Shown here: positions 34,840 through 43,987 of the stretch, piece after piece | Layout: each line of letters begins with the position of its first letter | Position numbering within the stretch: position 1 is the first letter of the stretch | Assembly (NCBI GenBank): GCA_902612125.1 | Contig: CACMBV010000003.1 | Span: forward strand, 1-64,000 | Direction: 5' to 3' | Source: an uncultured Verrucomicrobiota bacterium | Lineage (GTDB): Bacteria; Verrucomicrobiota; Verrucomicrobiia; Opitutales; Seribacteraceae | DNA length: 64,000 bases | The notes under the pieces: model-generated | Told to the model about the DNA's origin: nothing | Databases searched by the model: none | What the model saw: the letters and a program-made list of their open reading frames with translations, nothing else | Made by a program: the position numbers and the translations under genes

Positions 34840-35939
34840 GGTACTTCTTTCTCCCCCTTAAATGCGATTACCCAAGCCCAATACCTAAGTCGCCCTTCAA
34901 TGAGTAAATAAGCTTTTTTTGTTATGCTGTGAGAAACTTTAATCGGGCGAAATAGTTCACCTTTTAGAAAGTCTTCTGATAGATCTAAGGGACTTGGAGA
35001 CATATTATTTTTATTGGCAATAGCCTCATCAACAGTCTTGTAGACTTTTCGGTCATCAGTGTTTGCAGCTTTTATTAATGAAGGGGGAATGTTTTCAATT
35101 TGCACTTTATAGAGTTTATCAATTTGAGCGTATAAATCCTCGGACATTTCATATTGTAATGACTCAATATTAGAGAGCATATGCCGTTCAGTTGAAACTT
35201 TTGGTATAATAGCAACATTCTTGTGAGAGACGAGCCATGAAAGAATCATCTGAGGAATAGTAATATTTAACTTATTAGCTAAATGTTCTAACACGCTCTT
35301 GCGCTCATCATTAGGAACCAATTTGCCTTCCATTAAGGGACTATACGCAATCATGATGCGTTCTTCTTTTTGGCAAGCCGGTAAAAAATTTTGTTCAGCA
35401 AAACGATCAGCTAAATTGAAAGCTTGTTGTAAGGAAACAAATCGGCCTTCTGGGAGTTTTTTCTTGGCAATTATTATCTGGCTCAGAGTGGCGTTTGATA
35501 ATCCAACATATTTTATTAAACCTTCTTCCAAAAGTTGATTGAATCCATCTATTGTTGATTCAAATGGAATACGATTATTAGGCCAGTGAGTTTGATAAAG
35601 ATCTATATAATCAGTATTTAGGTGTTCCAAGCTGTGCTTACAAGCTTCAATCATTAGTTGTGGCGAGCTGTTTTCTGGGCTAAATTTCGTTCCAATTTGA
35701 ATCTTAGACCGGCAGTCTTTCACAGCAATTCCGAGAATTTCTTCGGAGTGTCCAGCTCCATAAATCTCTGCGGTATCAACAAAGGTTAATCCTTTCTCGA
35801 AACCTGCTCTTAAAATTTCAATCGATTTACTGTCTTTGGAATAGTCTTTTTCAAAAAAACCACCAATTCCCATCATGCCTTGTCCCATTTCTGGAATGAC
35901 AAATTCAGAATTATTAAGCCGAAGTTTTTTTATGAGCAA
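34824..35939 (-). CDS. Aldo/keto reductase fused to a ParB/Srx-like C-terminal domain
   Basis: About 371 residues from TTG 35939; a start at 35999 would overlap the next gene by 70 bases and adds a basic leader foreign to the family. The first 300 residues are an AKR barrel: FVDTAEIYGAGHSEE (D and Y), IQIGTKFSPEN (K), LYQTHWPNNRIP (H), SLQQAFNLADR and IPKVSTERHM. The last 60 (FRPIKVSHSITK, AYLLIEGRLRYWAWVIA, EVPCIIV) match the ParB N-terminal/sulfiredoxin-like pattern LIxGxRRWxA and VPVIV. AKRs reduce keto sugars with NADPH; the fused domain is unusual and its role is unknown. Confidence 0.82.
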   Translation of the reverse strand: MLIKKLRLNNSEFVIPEMGQGMMGIGGFFEKDYSKDSKSIEILRAGFEKGLTFVDTAEIYGAGHSEEILGIAVKDCRSKIQIGTKFSPENSSPQLMIEACKHSLEHLNTDYIDLYQTHWPNNRIPFESTIDGFNQLLEEGLIKYVGLSNATLSQIIIAKKKLPEGRFVSLQQAFNLADRFAEQNFLPACQKEERIMIAYSPLMEGKLVPNDERKSVLEHLANKLNITIPQMILSWLVSHKNVAIIPKVSTERHMLSNIESLQYEMSEDLYAQIDKLYKVQIENIPPSLIKAANTDDRKVYKTVDEAIANKNNMSPSPLDLSEDFLKGELFRPIKVSHSITKKAYLLIEGRLRYWAWVIAFKGEKEVPCIIV

Positions 35940-36862
35940 TGATCGACAACTGATTCGTAAAGGGCGTCTGCGTTTAGCTTGTATTTTGCTCTCAGCCATT
36001 CTCTCGATCCATAAAAATAAATCGGCTCTTCGGGTAAAGTTAAACCCTTTAGAGGAATTATTTCACCAGATTCAAGAATTATTCTAGCTATAAAGTCTGA
36101 AAGTCCTCCACTTGGTACTTGCTCCTCAACAACAAAAACTCGCTGATATTTTCTTAGTTTTTTTAACAGGGCTATTTCATTAATTGGCTTTAATCTAATA
36201 ACATCAATATGGCCGGTCATGTACCCCGAATCCTGTAGAAGATTACATAATTTAACAGCTTCGTGCCCAATATGCCCTGTACTAACTATCGCGATATCAT
36301 TAGCTTTTCGTACCTCAATAAAGCCGTCATTTAAATCAAAATCGCTTGAATGAATTATAGGTAATACTCCTTTTTCAATACGAATGTAGGACGGTGATTT
36401 TAGATTATGTGCTTCTAATAATGAACAACAGGTGGCAACGCAATCAGAAGGATTATATATCGTAAGATTTGGCATTCCGCGTAGCACTGATATGTCCAAA
36501 GTAGAATGATGAGTCGGTCCATCCGCTGCGTAGGTCAATCCACCTCCTGAAGCAAGGATTGTTACTGGTAAGTTTAAGCAACAAAGATTGACCATAATTT
36601 GTTCTGCACAACGCAGACTCATAAAGTTTGTAATTCCGTAGGCATAAACCTTCATACCAGACTGAGCAAGCCCTGCGGAGATGTTAATAATGTTTTGCTC
36701 AGCTATACCCACATTGATATATCTGTCTGGGAACTTTCTTTTGAAGGATTCTAAAGAAAATGCTGACTGATCATTTACGAGTATAACAGTAGAACAATCA
36801 TCTTTTGATAACTCGATCAATGTATTAAAAATAGCATCACGCAAGTCAGTGTCAGATTTCAT
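35930..36862 (-). CDS. Transketolase-like, C-terminal half (Pyr and C domains)
   Basis: 310 residues. FPDRYINVGIAEQNIINISAG is the PYR domain with the catalytic glutamate in GIAEQ, GLTYAADGPTHHS follows, and the C-terminal domain holds RVFVVEEQVPSGGLSDF. It needs the next gene (36867) to make a complete enzyme. Split transketolases are common in secondary metabolism and glycan loci. Uses thiamine diphosphate to transfer a two-carbon unit; the acceptor in this locus is not known. Overlaps the AKR gene by about 10 bases. Confidence 0.9.
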   Translation of the reverse strand: MKSDTDLRDAIFNTLIELSKDDCSTVILVNDQSAFSLESFKRKFPDRYINVGIAEQNIINISAGLAQSGMKVYAYGITNFMSLRCAEQIMVNLCCLNLPVTILASGGGLTYAADGPTHHSTLDISVLRGMPNLTIYNPSDCVATCCSLLEAHNLKSPSYIRIEKGVLPIIHSSDFDLNDGFIEVRKANDIAIVSTGHIGHEAVKLCNLLQDSGYMTGHIDVIRLKPINEIALLKKLRKYQRVFVVEEQVPSGGLSDFIARIILESGEIIPLKGLTLPEEPIYFYGSREWLRAKYKLNADALYESVVDHCS

Positions 36863-36866
36863 TCTC

Positions 36867-37694
36867 CTAATTATCCATTCCTAATTCGCGTTTAGATTGT
36901 GCTAGCAGGTCTCCTTGTGGTACTCTATGATGCCACCCTACTTCATCTTCCATGAATGAAACACCTTTACCCTTTTTGGTTTCAGCGATTATTACTGATG
37001 GTGAATTCTTTTCGGCCTTCGCTTCTACAAAAGCACGGTCCAAACAACTATAATCATGGCCGTTCGCATTTATAACATGCCAGCCAAATGCCTTCCATTT
37101 ATCGCTAAAAGGCTCCAGCGCATTACAGTCTTCGGTATTGCTTAGAGTAATCTCCCTGTTTCGATCGACAATTCCAATCAAATTTTCGAGCTTATGGTGT
37201 CCGGCAAAAGATGCTGCTTCCCATATAGAACCCTCGTAACATTCACCGTCTCCCATCATAACAAATGTGCAATATTTATGTCCTTGTAAGCGTGCACCAA
37301 GGGCCATTCCTACACCGAAACCAAGTCCGTTACCTAGAGAACCGGTACTTAATTCAATTCCAGGCAATCTTGAATCAACATGACCTCCAAGTAGAGTTCC
37401 ATCGTTTCCGTAAGTATCAAGTAAGTATTCAGGAAAAAATTTAGCTCTTGATAGAACTGCATAGAGTACTTCACAAGCATGTCCTTTGCTATGGATATAC
37501 CTATCTCGGCTAGGATCCTTACAAGAATCAGATTTTGAATTCAGAATACCACCAAAATAAAGACATGTTAAAATATCTGCACAAGACAATGAACCACCAA
37601 TATGACCATGTCCAGCCTGAGATATCATTTGAAGAATTTTCTGACGAACCCAGAGAGCATGACTTTTTAAATTATTTATCTTCTTCTTATTCAA
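36867..37694 (-). CDS. Transketolase-like, N-terminal half (PP domain)
   Basis: 275 residues. GHIGGSLSCADILTCLYFGG is the conserved start, GSLGNGLGFGVGMALGARL the PP loop, and MGDGECYEGSIWEAASFAG to GIVDRN the thiamine diphosphate motif GDG-x(~26)-N. Five bases separate it from the second half. Together they form a two-subunit transketolase. Alongside the E1-like pair downstream it suggests introduction of two- or three-carbon side chains into a sugar. Confidence 0.9.
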   Translation of the reverse strand: MNKKKINNLKSHALWVRQKILQMISQAGHGHIGGSLSCADILTCLYFGGILNSKSDSCKDPSRDRYIHSKGHACEVLYAVLSRAKFFPEYLLDTYGNDGTLLGGHVDSRLPGIELSTGSLGNGLGFGVGMALGARLQGHKYCTFVMMGDGECYEGSIWEAASFAGHHKLENLIGIVDRNREITLSNTEDCNALEPFSDKWKAFGWHVINANGHDYSCLDRAFVEAKAEKNSPSVIIAETKKGKGVSFMEDEVGWHHRVPQGDLLAQSKRELGMDN

Positions 37695-37699
37695 AAACC

Positions 37700-38761
37700 T
37701 TAGAATGGTCCTTTGAACTTTTTATATACATCGGCCATTGATTTCTCATCGGGTAAAGGAATGCCGTGATTTGAATTGCCAGTAACAATATTAGCAATGT
37801 CATCTGAAAGGGTAAAGAGATTTGGGTAATATAAATCTTCCAGACTTTTCGCAGTGGGGCAGGGGGCCGGAGCCATTCCAATAGTTTTTGCTGGTGCAAT
37901 TAGCAGTGTCGGGTCTTTCTCTAGAACCCACCTACATACCTCTGCCCCCACCCCATATGCTTTCCAACTCGTATCTGCAATTATCAATTTCTTTGTTTTT
38001 CTTATGCTCTCAATAATTAATTCACGCTGCGGATGGGAAGCACTATGGATATCAATCACTTCACAGGAGATTCCCGCACTTTTTGATAAATGCTCGGCTG
38101 CTCTTAAAGTTTCAAGAACCATAATAGAAGTAGCTACAATGGTTACATCATTACCTTCCCGAACTATATAAGAAGAATGAAGCGGATTGCTTTTTGTGGC
38201 ATATACTCCTTTAGCAAATCCCAAATCGTACATTAACCTGTGCTCTATGCTGATTACCGGATTCATGTACTTCTCAGCAGCATAAAGATAAGAGCTCAAG
38301 ATTGTATCTGGGTGGGAGGGTAAAATCACGGTTAAACCAGGAAAATGGGAAAAGGTAGATTGTAGGCTTTGCGAGTGTTGTGCTCCCTGACCCCAACTGC
38401 GTCCGACGACCAATCTTATAAGCATAGGCACTTCAAAAATTCCGCCAAACATATAACGATATTTTGATGCCAGATTGATTATTTGATTCATGCAGACCAA
38501 AGAAAAATCGGCTCTAATGTGAGTTTGGATAGGGTATAAGCCATTTAATGATGCTCCAATCCCAACACCCGTTGTTGCTTCTTCGGCCAGCGGTACATCA
38601 AAAACTCGATTATCACCAAATTTTTCTTGTAAACCTTGAGTAGTGCCAAATATCCCCTTAAAATCGTTAACTCCTTGTCCCATTATTATCGCATTTGAAT
38701 TCTCCTCCATGATTTTTTCCATGCAATGAGCCAAGGCTGTCCTATATGTTAATGTTTTCAA
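37700..38761 (-). CDS. 2-oxoacid dehydrogenase E1 beta-like (TPP enzyme)
   Basis: 353 residues. TLTYRTALAHCMEKIME and VFDVPLAEEATTGVGIGASL (the E1 beta catalytic glutamate region), GQGAQHSQSLQS (histidine loop) and RLKV-like C-terminal part VIDIHSASHPQRELI. Pairs with the alpha-like gene at 38765 (3-base gap). In general E1 decarboxylates a 2-oxo acid and passes the acyl group on; no E2 or E3 gene is near. In glycan and antibiotic loci such pairs (for example AviB1/B2 of avilamycin) are proposed to add an acetyl-type branch to a sugar. Confidence 0.88.
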   Translation of the reverse strand: MKTLTYRTALAHCMEKIMEENSNAIIMGQGVNDFKGIFGTTQGLQEKFGDNRVFDVPLAEEATTGVGIGASLNGLYPIQTHIRADFSLVCMNQIINLASKYRYMFGGIFEVPMLIRLVVGRSWGQGAQHSQSLQSTFSHFPGLTVILPSHPDTILSSYLYAAEKYMNPVISIEHRLMYDLGFAKGVYATKSNPLHSSYIVREGNDVTIVATSIMVLETLRAAEHLSKSAGISCEVIDIHSASHPQRELIIESIRKTKKLIIADTSWKAYGVGAEVCRWVLEKDPTLLIAPAKTIGMAPAPCPTAKSLEDLYYPNLFTLSDDIANIVTGNSNHGIPLPDEKSMADVYKKFKGPF

Positions 38762-38764
38762 AAA

Positions 38765-39700
38765 CTAAATAATATCCGTAAGCAATTCTTCAGTTTTAGG
38801 CCATGGGCTCTTTTCTGCAAAATTTACAGCATTTTGAATCTCTTCCCTAATTCCTGGAATGAACTTGGCGATCGATTCTTTATCATTGACTAATGGATCT
38901 TTACTTTTCCAGTTTTCAAAATCACTTGAAGATCTGTAACCATCATTAAAGTCTTCTCCCGGACCAACATGTTCGCAATATCTAAAGGTTTCTATTTCTA
39001 AAAGTCTAGGTCTACCATTTGATTTTATGAGATTTATGTTTTCTGAAGTTCTCTTCTGGATCTTACAAAAATTGTAACCATCCGAAATATATTCAGATTC
39101 AATTCCATACACATTTGCGTGGGTCGAAATGTTAAAGCTTTGTCGATCTTTTTGACTCGAATGAACTGCCAAGCCGTTATTTTCGCATACAAATAGCATA
39201 GGTAATTTCATTAAGGATGCGAAATTAATGGACTCGTGATAAACTCCTTCATCCGTTGCCCCATCCCCAAATACTGCTACAATTAATTGATCCTTATTTA
39301 AGTTCCTGGAAGCCAAGGCAGCACCAACTGCATGAGGTATTGTGCTCGCAACAACTGCAGATGAACCCATCATTCCAACAGTGGCATCAGCAAGATGCAT
39401 TGATCCTGCTTTACCTTTGTTTGAACCGGTGGATTTACCATAGAGTTCCGCCATCATCTCAGTAAGTTTACCACCTTTTGCGATGTAATATGCATGAGAT
39501 CTATATGTTCCAAACAACAAGTCCTTCTTAGTTAAGCAGGCACATATTCCCGATGCAACAGCCTCTTGGCCTAATGACAAATGAACAGGACTTTGGATTT
39601 TGTCACTAGGGTATAATTCAATAATTTTTTCTTCAAATTTCCTTATTAATAAAGATACGCGAAAAAGCTTATCATAATGAATAGAAGGCGAATCAGGCAT
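38765..39700 (-). CDS. 2-oxoacid dehydrogenase E1 alpha-like (TPP enzyme)
   Basis: 311 residues. SPVHLSLGQEAVASGICACL is the usual start of the alpha fold, GKAGSMHLADA a flexible loop, and VAVFGDGATDEGVYHESINF to FVCENNG the TPP and Mg2+ motif. Phosphorylation-loop residues of mitochondrial E1 are absent. Forms a heterotetramer with the beta subunit beside it. No E2/E3 partner is in the window, so it likely serves carbon-carbon bond formation rather than oxidative metabolism, which is inference. Confidence 0.88.
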   Translation of the reverse strand: MPDSPSIHYDKLFRVSLLIRKFEEKIIELYPSDKIQSPVHLSLGQEAVASGICACLTKKDLLFGTYRSHAYYIAKGGKLTEMMAELYGKSTGSNKGKAGSMHLADATVGMMGSSAVVASTIPHAVGAALASRNLNKDQLIVAVFGDGATDEGVYHESINFASLMKLPMLFVCENNGLAVHSSQKDRQSFNISTHANVYGIESEYISDGYNFCKIQKRTSENINLIKSNGRPRLLEIETFRYCEHVGPGEDFNDGYRSSSDFENWKSKDPLVNDKESIAKFIPGIREEIQNAVNFAEKSPWPKTEELLTDII

Positions 39701-39728
39701 TAAATGTAATTATACATTTCACGAGGAA

Positions 39729-40295
39729 TCATGAAATTTTTTTAGTAAAGAAAAATCGGCTAACAACTGCAATGGGTAAAGTTGCGTAAAGCTCACCACT
39801 TACAATCAATTTTTTCACGGCATAAAAACTAAAAATTTTAACTTGTTCAATTTCATTGTCAGATTCAAATTTTTCTGAAAATTCTTCATGATTCAGGTCT
39901 ATAATAAAAATTCGAGGAAACATAGGCATTCTGTTTGATGCTAAAACAAATGATTGACATTCATGAAATCTACTTAAATTTTCTATTTTTATACCGGTTT
40001 CCTCAGCCATTTCGCGTCTAGCTGCTTCATTATAGCATTCACCATGTTTGACGCCGCCAGCAGGTAGTTCCCACAAAGATTTTCCAAGAACTGGTCGCCT
40101 TGCCTTGACCAATATAATCTTTGAATTTTCCACAATAGGAAGAACCATAACTTGTGCTTCCTTGTGCTCAATTGTGAAATAAGAATCTTTCTCAAGTACA
40201 TTGAACCACTCATTTGAATAACGAATTTTTGCTGAATTTACCCATTGTTTGTAATTCAAGATTGATTTTTTACAAGACTCGCTCCTAGATTCCAT
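39729..40295 (-). CDS. NUDIX hydrolase
   Basis: 188 residues. The full Nudix box is present: GGVKHGECYNEAARREMAEE followed by TGI, that is G-x5-E-x7-RE-U-x-EE-x-GU. VLPIVENSKIILVKARRPVL precedes it as the family's first strands. The usual members cleave ADP-ribose or NDP-sugars. In this position it may clear or trim a nucleotide sugar (such as GDP-mannose or a by-product of the kinase), but this is inferred. Spacing of 3 bases to the Gmd-like gene suggests coupled expression. Confidence 0.85.
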   Translation of the reverse strand: MESRSESCKKSILNYKQWVNSAKIRYSNEWFNVLEKDSYFTIEHKEAQVMVLPIVENSKIILVKARRPVLGKSLWELPAGGVKHGECYNEAARREMAEETGIKIENLSRFHECQSFVLASNRMPMFPRIFIIDLNHEEFSEKFESDNEIEQVKIFSFYAVKKLIVSGELYATLPIAVVSRFFFTKKIS

Positions 40296-40298
40296 TTA

Positions 40299-41327
40299 TT
40301 ATCTAGTTAGGTATGATCCTTTTCTGCGAACCATATCTCGCCAATAATCGAGTAAATCATTCATTGTTTTTTCAAAGGAAATCACCGGTTTCCATCCAGT
40401 ATGACTGCGAAACTTTGATGTATCTGGAATTTGTGCATCTGCATCAAGGGGTCTTATTCTTCCTGGATCAGATTGAATAACAATTTTATTCTTTGATGAA
40501 GAAATAGATATTAAGAAATTAAGCATTTCTTCGATTGTTCTAGTTTCTGTTCCTCCTATATTGTAAAATTCTCCGGGAGTTGGGTTTACTGTAACTAACA
40601 TATGATAGGCCCGAACGGCATCTCTTACATCAGCCCATGTGCGGAGAGAGTTAAGATTTCCTGTATGGACGATTGGAGGTAACAAACCTGCTTCGATCAT
40701 GGCAATTTGCTTGGCAAAAGTGGACTCTGCAAAGACATCCCCACGACGCGGACCCGTATGTGTAAACATTCGAGTTGTCATGACTTTTTGCCCATACGCC
40801 TCTGCGTGGAAGCGAGCTACAAGATCCGTACCAGATTTTGAAATGGCATAGGGTGAAGCTGGGTGAAAGGCACAGTCTTCTGCAATGGGAAGTTTTTCTT
40901 TTGAAACACGCCCGAAAACTTCAGAGGAGGCACAAACATGAATAACTGGATCGATTCCATCAGTATTTCTGAGAACCTCAAGCAATCGAGCAGTTCCAAG
41001 AATATTTACATCCAATGTATGAATAGGGGAGATGAAGCTGGTTGTGGGATAGCTTTGAGCCGCAAGGTGAAATACATAATTGGGTTTACATTTCATTGCT
41101 ACCTTTTGCAAAGACAGTGCATCGCACAAGTCTCCTTCAACAAAATATAATCTATCCTTGCGATTTGCTCGGTCCAAAAGATGAGAAACATTATCCAAAG
41201 GACTTCTCCACCTGTACATACCGAAAATCTCCCAATCTGTTTCTTTGAGAAGAAAATCAGCAAGATGAGAACCTACCATCCCTGTAATTCCAGTGATGAG
41301 TGCAATTGGTGTTTGATTTGAACTCAT
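40299..41327 (-). CDS. GDP-mannose 4,6-dehydratase-like SDR
   Basis: 342 residues. ALITGITGMVGSHLADFLL binds NADP, FHLAAQSYPTTSF and CASSEVFGRV carry the substrate-binding and serine regions, and PYAISKSGTDL the catalytic YxxxK, complete here unlike the three atypical SDRs. TRMFTHTGPRRGDVFAESTF is the GDP-sugar loop. The family removes water from GDP-mannose or GDP-heptose to make the 4-keto-6-deoxy sugar. With HddA and HddC types near by, GDP-heptose is a real alternative substrate. Confidence 0.85.
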   Translation of the reverse strand: MSSNQTPIALITGITGMVGSHLADFLLKETDWEIFGMYRWRSPLDNVSHLLDRANRKDRLYFVEGDLCDALSLQKVAMKCKPNYVFHLAAQSYPTTSFISPIHTLDVNILGTARLLEVLRNTDGIDPVIHVCASSEVFGRVSKEKLPIAEDCAFHPASPYAISKSGTDLVARFHAEAYGQKVMTTRMFTHTGPRRGDVFAESTFAKQIAMIEAGLLPPIVHTGNLNSLRTWADVRDAVRAYHMLVTVNPTPGEFYNIGGTETRTIEEMLNFLISISSSKNKIVIQSDPGRIRPLDADAQIPDTSKFRSHTGWKPVISFEKTMNDLLDYWRDMVRRKGSYLTR

Positions 41328-41338
41328 TAATTAGCTTT

Positions 41339-42040
41339 TTAGCTTTTTTCTAACGTAAACTGATCAGCAAAAAAAATATGTGACTTTATTAGCGAACTTG
41401 GCGTTCCTATATCTATAAATCCTTTATTACACATTATACCTTTTAGTTTTCCAACAAGACTCGGAAGGATTTCAGATTCTAACGAGAGAAATACATTCTT
41501 TACAAAAGGTTCAAAAATCGAGCGATTTAAAACATAGATACCAGCATTTATATAGCCACTCTCTTCGTGTGCTCTTTTCTCTATGAAAGAGGTAACCGAA
41601 TTATCGATTTTATTAATTTTTACTTCTCCATATCGTGAAATATTTTGTACTTTATGAATGTATATGAAATTTAAGCTATCATTTAAGATTTGCTCTATTT
41701 CTAGATCAAAGTCGCAGTAAGAATCACCATTTAATACAAAAAACCTACGATCAGAGAAAGAACTTAATGAATGTAATATGGCACCTCCAGTCCCGAGTGC
41801 CTTATTCTCTTTTGAGTATGATATTTTAGCACCATTATACCTGTTTCCGATAAGATTTTTGATGATTTTATGACCATGTCCTGTGCAAAGAATTACATCA
41901 TCCAACCCCTTTGAAATCAATAGGTCGAGAAGGTAATAAATAAAGAATCTATCATTTATTTTCATCATACATTTAGGGATGCCATTAGAAACCGAATTTA
42001 AGCGAGTCCCTAACCCTCCGCATAAAATAAGTGTTTTCAT
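41339..42040 (-). CDS. Sugar-1-phosphate nucleotidyltransferase, HddC-like
   Basis: 233 residues. TLILCGGLGTRLNSVSNGIP is the nucleotide loop (GGxGTR), KCMMKINDRFFIYYLLD follows, FFVLNGDSYCDFDLE holds the metal aspartate, and the end is VGKLKGIMCNKGFIDIGTP. Size and order fit HddC/RmlA-short transferases; HddC makes GDP-D-glycero-alpha-D-manno-heptose from heptose 1-phosphate. The link to GDP-heptose rests on the HddA-like gene at 27350. Twelve bases before the Gmd-like gene. Confidence 0.8.
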   Translation of the reverse strand: MKTLILCGGLGTRLNSVSNGIPKCMMKINDRFFIYYLLDLLISKGLDDVILCTGHGHKIIKNLIGNRYNGAKISYSKENKALGTGGAILHSLSSFSDRRFFVLNGDSYCDFDLEIEQILNDSLNFIYIHKVQNISRYGEVKINKIDNSVTSFIEKRAHEESGYINAGIYVLNRSIFEPFVKNVFLSLESEILPSLVGKLKGIMCNKGFIDIGTPSSLIKSHIFFADQFTLEKS

Positions 42041-42058
42041 GAAAAGAAATTTATATTT

Positions 42059-43375
42059 CTAGGAAACTTTTCGAGTGCTCCAATTTTGTTTGAATTTTAA
42101 TATCCCAATATTTACTCCCAAGTATTCATCTCTCATGTAATCGGTTTCGATAATTTGGAAATCAAGTATTTTTAGTCCAGAAATGATTGAATCATGTAAA
42201 TTTTCGGTTACAATATAAAGTTTGACGGAATATTTTCCTGCGTTAAACAATTTACCTGGAAACCGGCATGTTGTTTCGTACATACCTATTTCGATGGGAG
42301 TAAGACAAAAAGGATCTTTTTGAATGCAATAACTTTCCAAATTACATCCAGTCAGTAGTGTATTTCCACTCTCATCAAGTAGGTGCATACTAACTAAATA
42401 CCTATTGTTTTTAACAAAGTTTTGATACTGAATTTTAACCTCAAAGTCTTGGTCAATTCTAATAAATTTATTGTTATCATTTGATCCAACTTCTTTAATT
42501 TTAACATGACAAAGTCGTAATCTTGAATCTTCTAGTTCATTGCTAGTAAGGCTCCAAATTACTTCCCCGTCATCTGTAGTATTTATAGAATCTTCTATTA
42601 AATAATGGTCTAAAACATCGCTAATACTCCCTTTTTTAATAATAAATCCATTATTCAATAAGATACCCTTCTCACATAGCCTGCGAATTAGATGATTGTT
42701 GTGACTAACAAAGAAGATAGTCTTACCAGTATCTGCAATTGATTGCATTTTTTTTATACATTGATTTTGGAAACTTAGATCACCTACTGCAAGCACCTCA
42801 TCAACAATTAGGATTTCGGGATCCAAATGTGCAGCTACAGCAAATCCTAATCTTACTGACATTCCAGAAGAGTACCTTTTAACTGGGGTATCTACAAAAT
42901 CATGAACTCCGGAGAAATCGATAATTTCATCAAATTTTTTATCAACCTCACTTTTGGTCATACCTAATATAGCACCATTAATATATACATTTTCACGGCC
43001 GGTTAATTCTGGATGAAATCCGGTTCCAACCTCAAGTAATGAGGCAACTTTACCGCGTATTTTAACTTCACCACAAGTTGGTTCAGTGATTCTTGATAAT
43101 ATTTTTAGAAGAGTAGATTTACCAGACCCATTGGCTCCCACAATTCCTACAACATCACCTTTTTTAAAAGTAAAATTTATATCTTTGAGTGCCCAAAATT
43201 CATTTTTCTCAAGATTCTTATTTGATTTTATATTTTGTAAGACTGAGCCAAACTTTTGTTTTTTTGATTTTTCCCACAAATTGTTTAAATCTTCTTTCAA
43301 ACTTCCCATACCAATTGTGCCAAGTCGGTACTTTTTGCTTAAGTTCGCTACTTCAATTGAGTAATTTCTATTCAA
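42059..43375 (-). CDS. ABC glycan exporter ATP-binding protein with C-terminal Wzt-type domain
   Basis: 438 residues. Walker A GANGSGKST at 80-88, LSGGQ-like signature YSSGMSVRLGFA at 168-179, Walker B ILIVDEVL at 189-195 and switch histidine FVSHNN at 222-227. Residues 260-420 form an extra domain (ELEDSRLRLCHVKIKEV, NRYLVSMHLLDESGN, FNAGKYSVKLYIV) like the C-terminal glycan-end recognition domain of Wzt in ABC-type O-antigen systems. It powers export of the finished, lipid-linked glycan across the inner membrane with the permease at 43988. Confidence 0.9.
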   Translation of the reverse strand: MNRNYSIEVANLSKKYRLGTIGMGSLKEDLNNLWEKSKKQKFGSVLQNIKSNKNLEKNEFWALKDINFTFKKGDVVGIVGANGSGKSTLLKILSRITEPTCGEVKIRGKVASLLEVGTGFHPELTGRENVYINGAILGMTKSEVDKKFDEIIDFSGVHDFVDTPVKRYSSGMSVRLGFAVAAHLDPEILIVDEVLAVGDLSFQNQCIKKMQSIADTGKTIFFVSHNNHLIRRLCEKGILLNNGFIIKKGSISDVLDHYLIEDSINTTDDGEVIWSLTSNELEDSRLRLCHVKIKEVGSNDNNKFIRIDQDFEVKIQYQNFVKNNRYLVSMHLLDESGNTLLTGCNLESYCIQKDPFCLTPIEIGMYETTCRFPGKLFNAGKYSVKLYIVTENLHDSIISGLKILDFQIIETDYMRDEYLGVNIGILKFKQNWSTRKVS

Positions 43376-43986
43376 TGCTTTGGCCTTTTAAAACAATCAA
43401 TAATTACGGATGTGTATGTTAATGGATTATTATTTGTATTTCTTGAGTCATTATCTGCAGACCTGCGTATAATACCCCATTCGTTGCTCCACTTAGTCCG
43501 ATGAAATTTACCTTCGGAGTCCCAATGCTCAAGCGGTTTGACAATAAAACCTGCGTCCATGAAAATTTTAGATAGGCTTTCTATATTGTAAAGTACTTTA
43601 TGATCTTCAGAACCCAATCCACTTCCAAATGGTTTAACTTGGTTAATATAATCTTGGTTAGGATGATAGCCATCAGGCACTGCCACTCTTAACCTACCAT
43701 TATTTTTTAAAAAATAATAGCAGCACTTTGCCCCTAGAGCAGCATCGGGTGTGTCTAAGTGTTCCCAAACATGTTCTGCCAAAAAAGCATCTTTTGAATT
43801 TTGTTTCCAAAATTTAGAACATTTTTTAATCGAAGTAATATCAACCTCAGGAAAATCACTTGAAAACCAATCATTTATATAAGTGTAACTTGAACCAATG
43901 ATTATTTTTCTAGAATTTCTTAATAAATAATTATGCTTTTGTTTGTAAAAGTTTGAAACTAAATACCCTCGTATTTTTAGAAACAT
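43372..43986 (-). CDS. Methyltransferase-like protein next to the exporter
   Basis: 204 residues from ATG 43986, placed one base after the permease stop; a TTG at 44004 is also possible. A glycine-rich SAM loop cannot be seen, but the latter half has FLAEHVWEHLDTPDAALGA, LRVAVPDGYHPNQDY and SIFMDAGFIVKPLEHWD-like elements of type 11 methyltransferases. In ABC-type O-antigen systems a methyltransferase beside Wzt often caps the chain; this position fits that role. Confidence in exact activity is low. Confidence 0.65.
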   Translation of the reverse strand: MFLKIRGYLVSNFYKQKHNYLLRNSRKIIIGSSYTYINDWFSSDFPEVDITSIKKCSKFWKQNSKDAFLAEHVWEHLDTPDAALGAKCCYYFLKNNGRLRVAVPDGYHPNQDYINQVKPFGSGLGSEDHKVLYNIESLSKIFMDAGFIVKPLEHWDSEGKFHRTKWSNEWGIIRRSADNDSRNTNNNPLTYTSVIIDCFKRPKH

Positions 43987-43987
43987 T

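Noticed and set aside
43086-43422. Plus-strand ORFs opposite the ABC ATPase gene
   Set aside because: They are antisense to the Walker motifs and show no protein-like features; shadows of the real gene.
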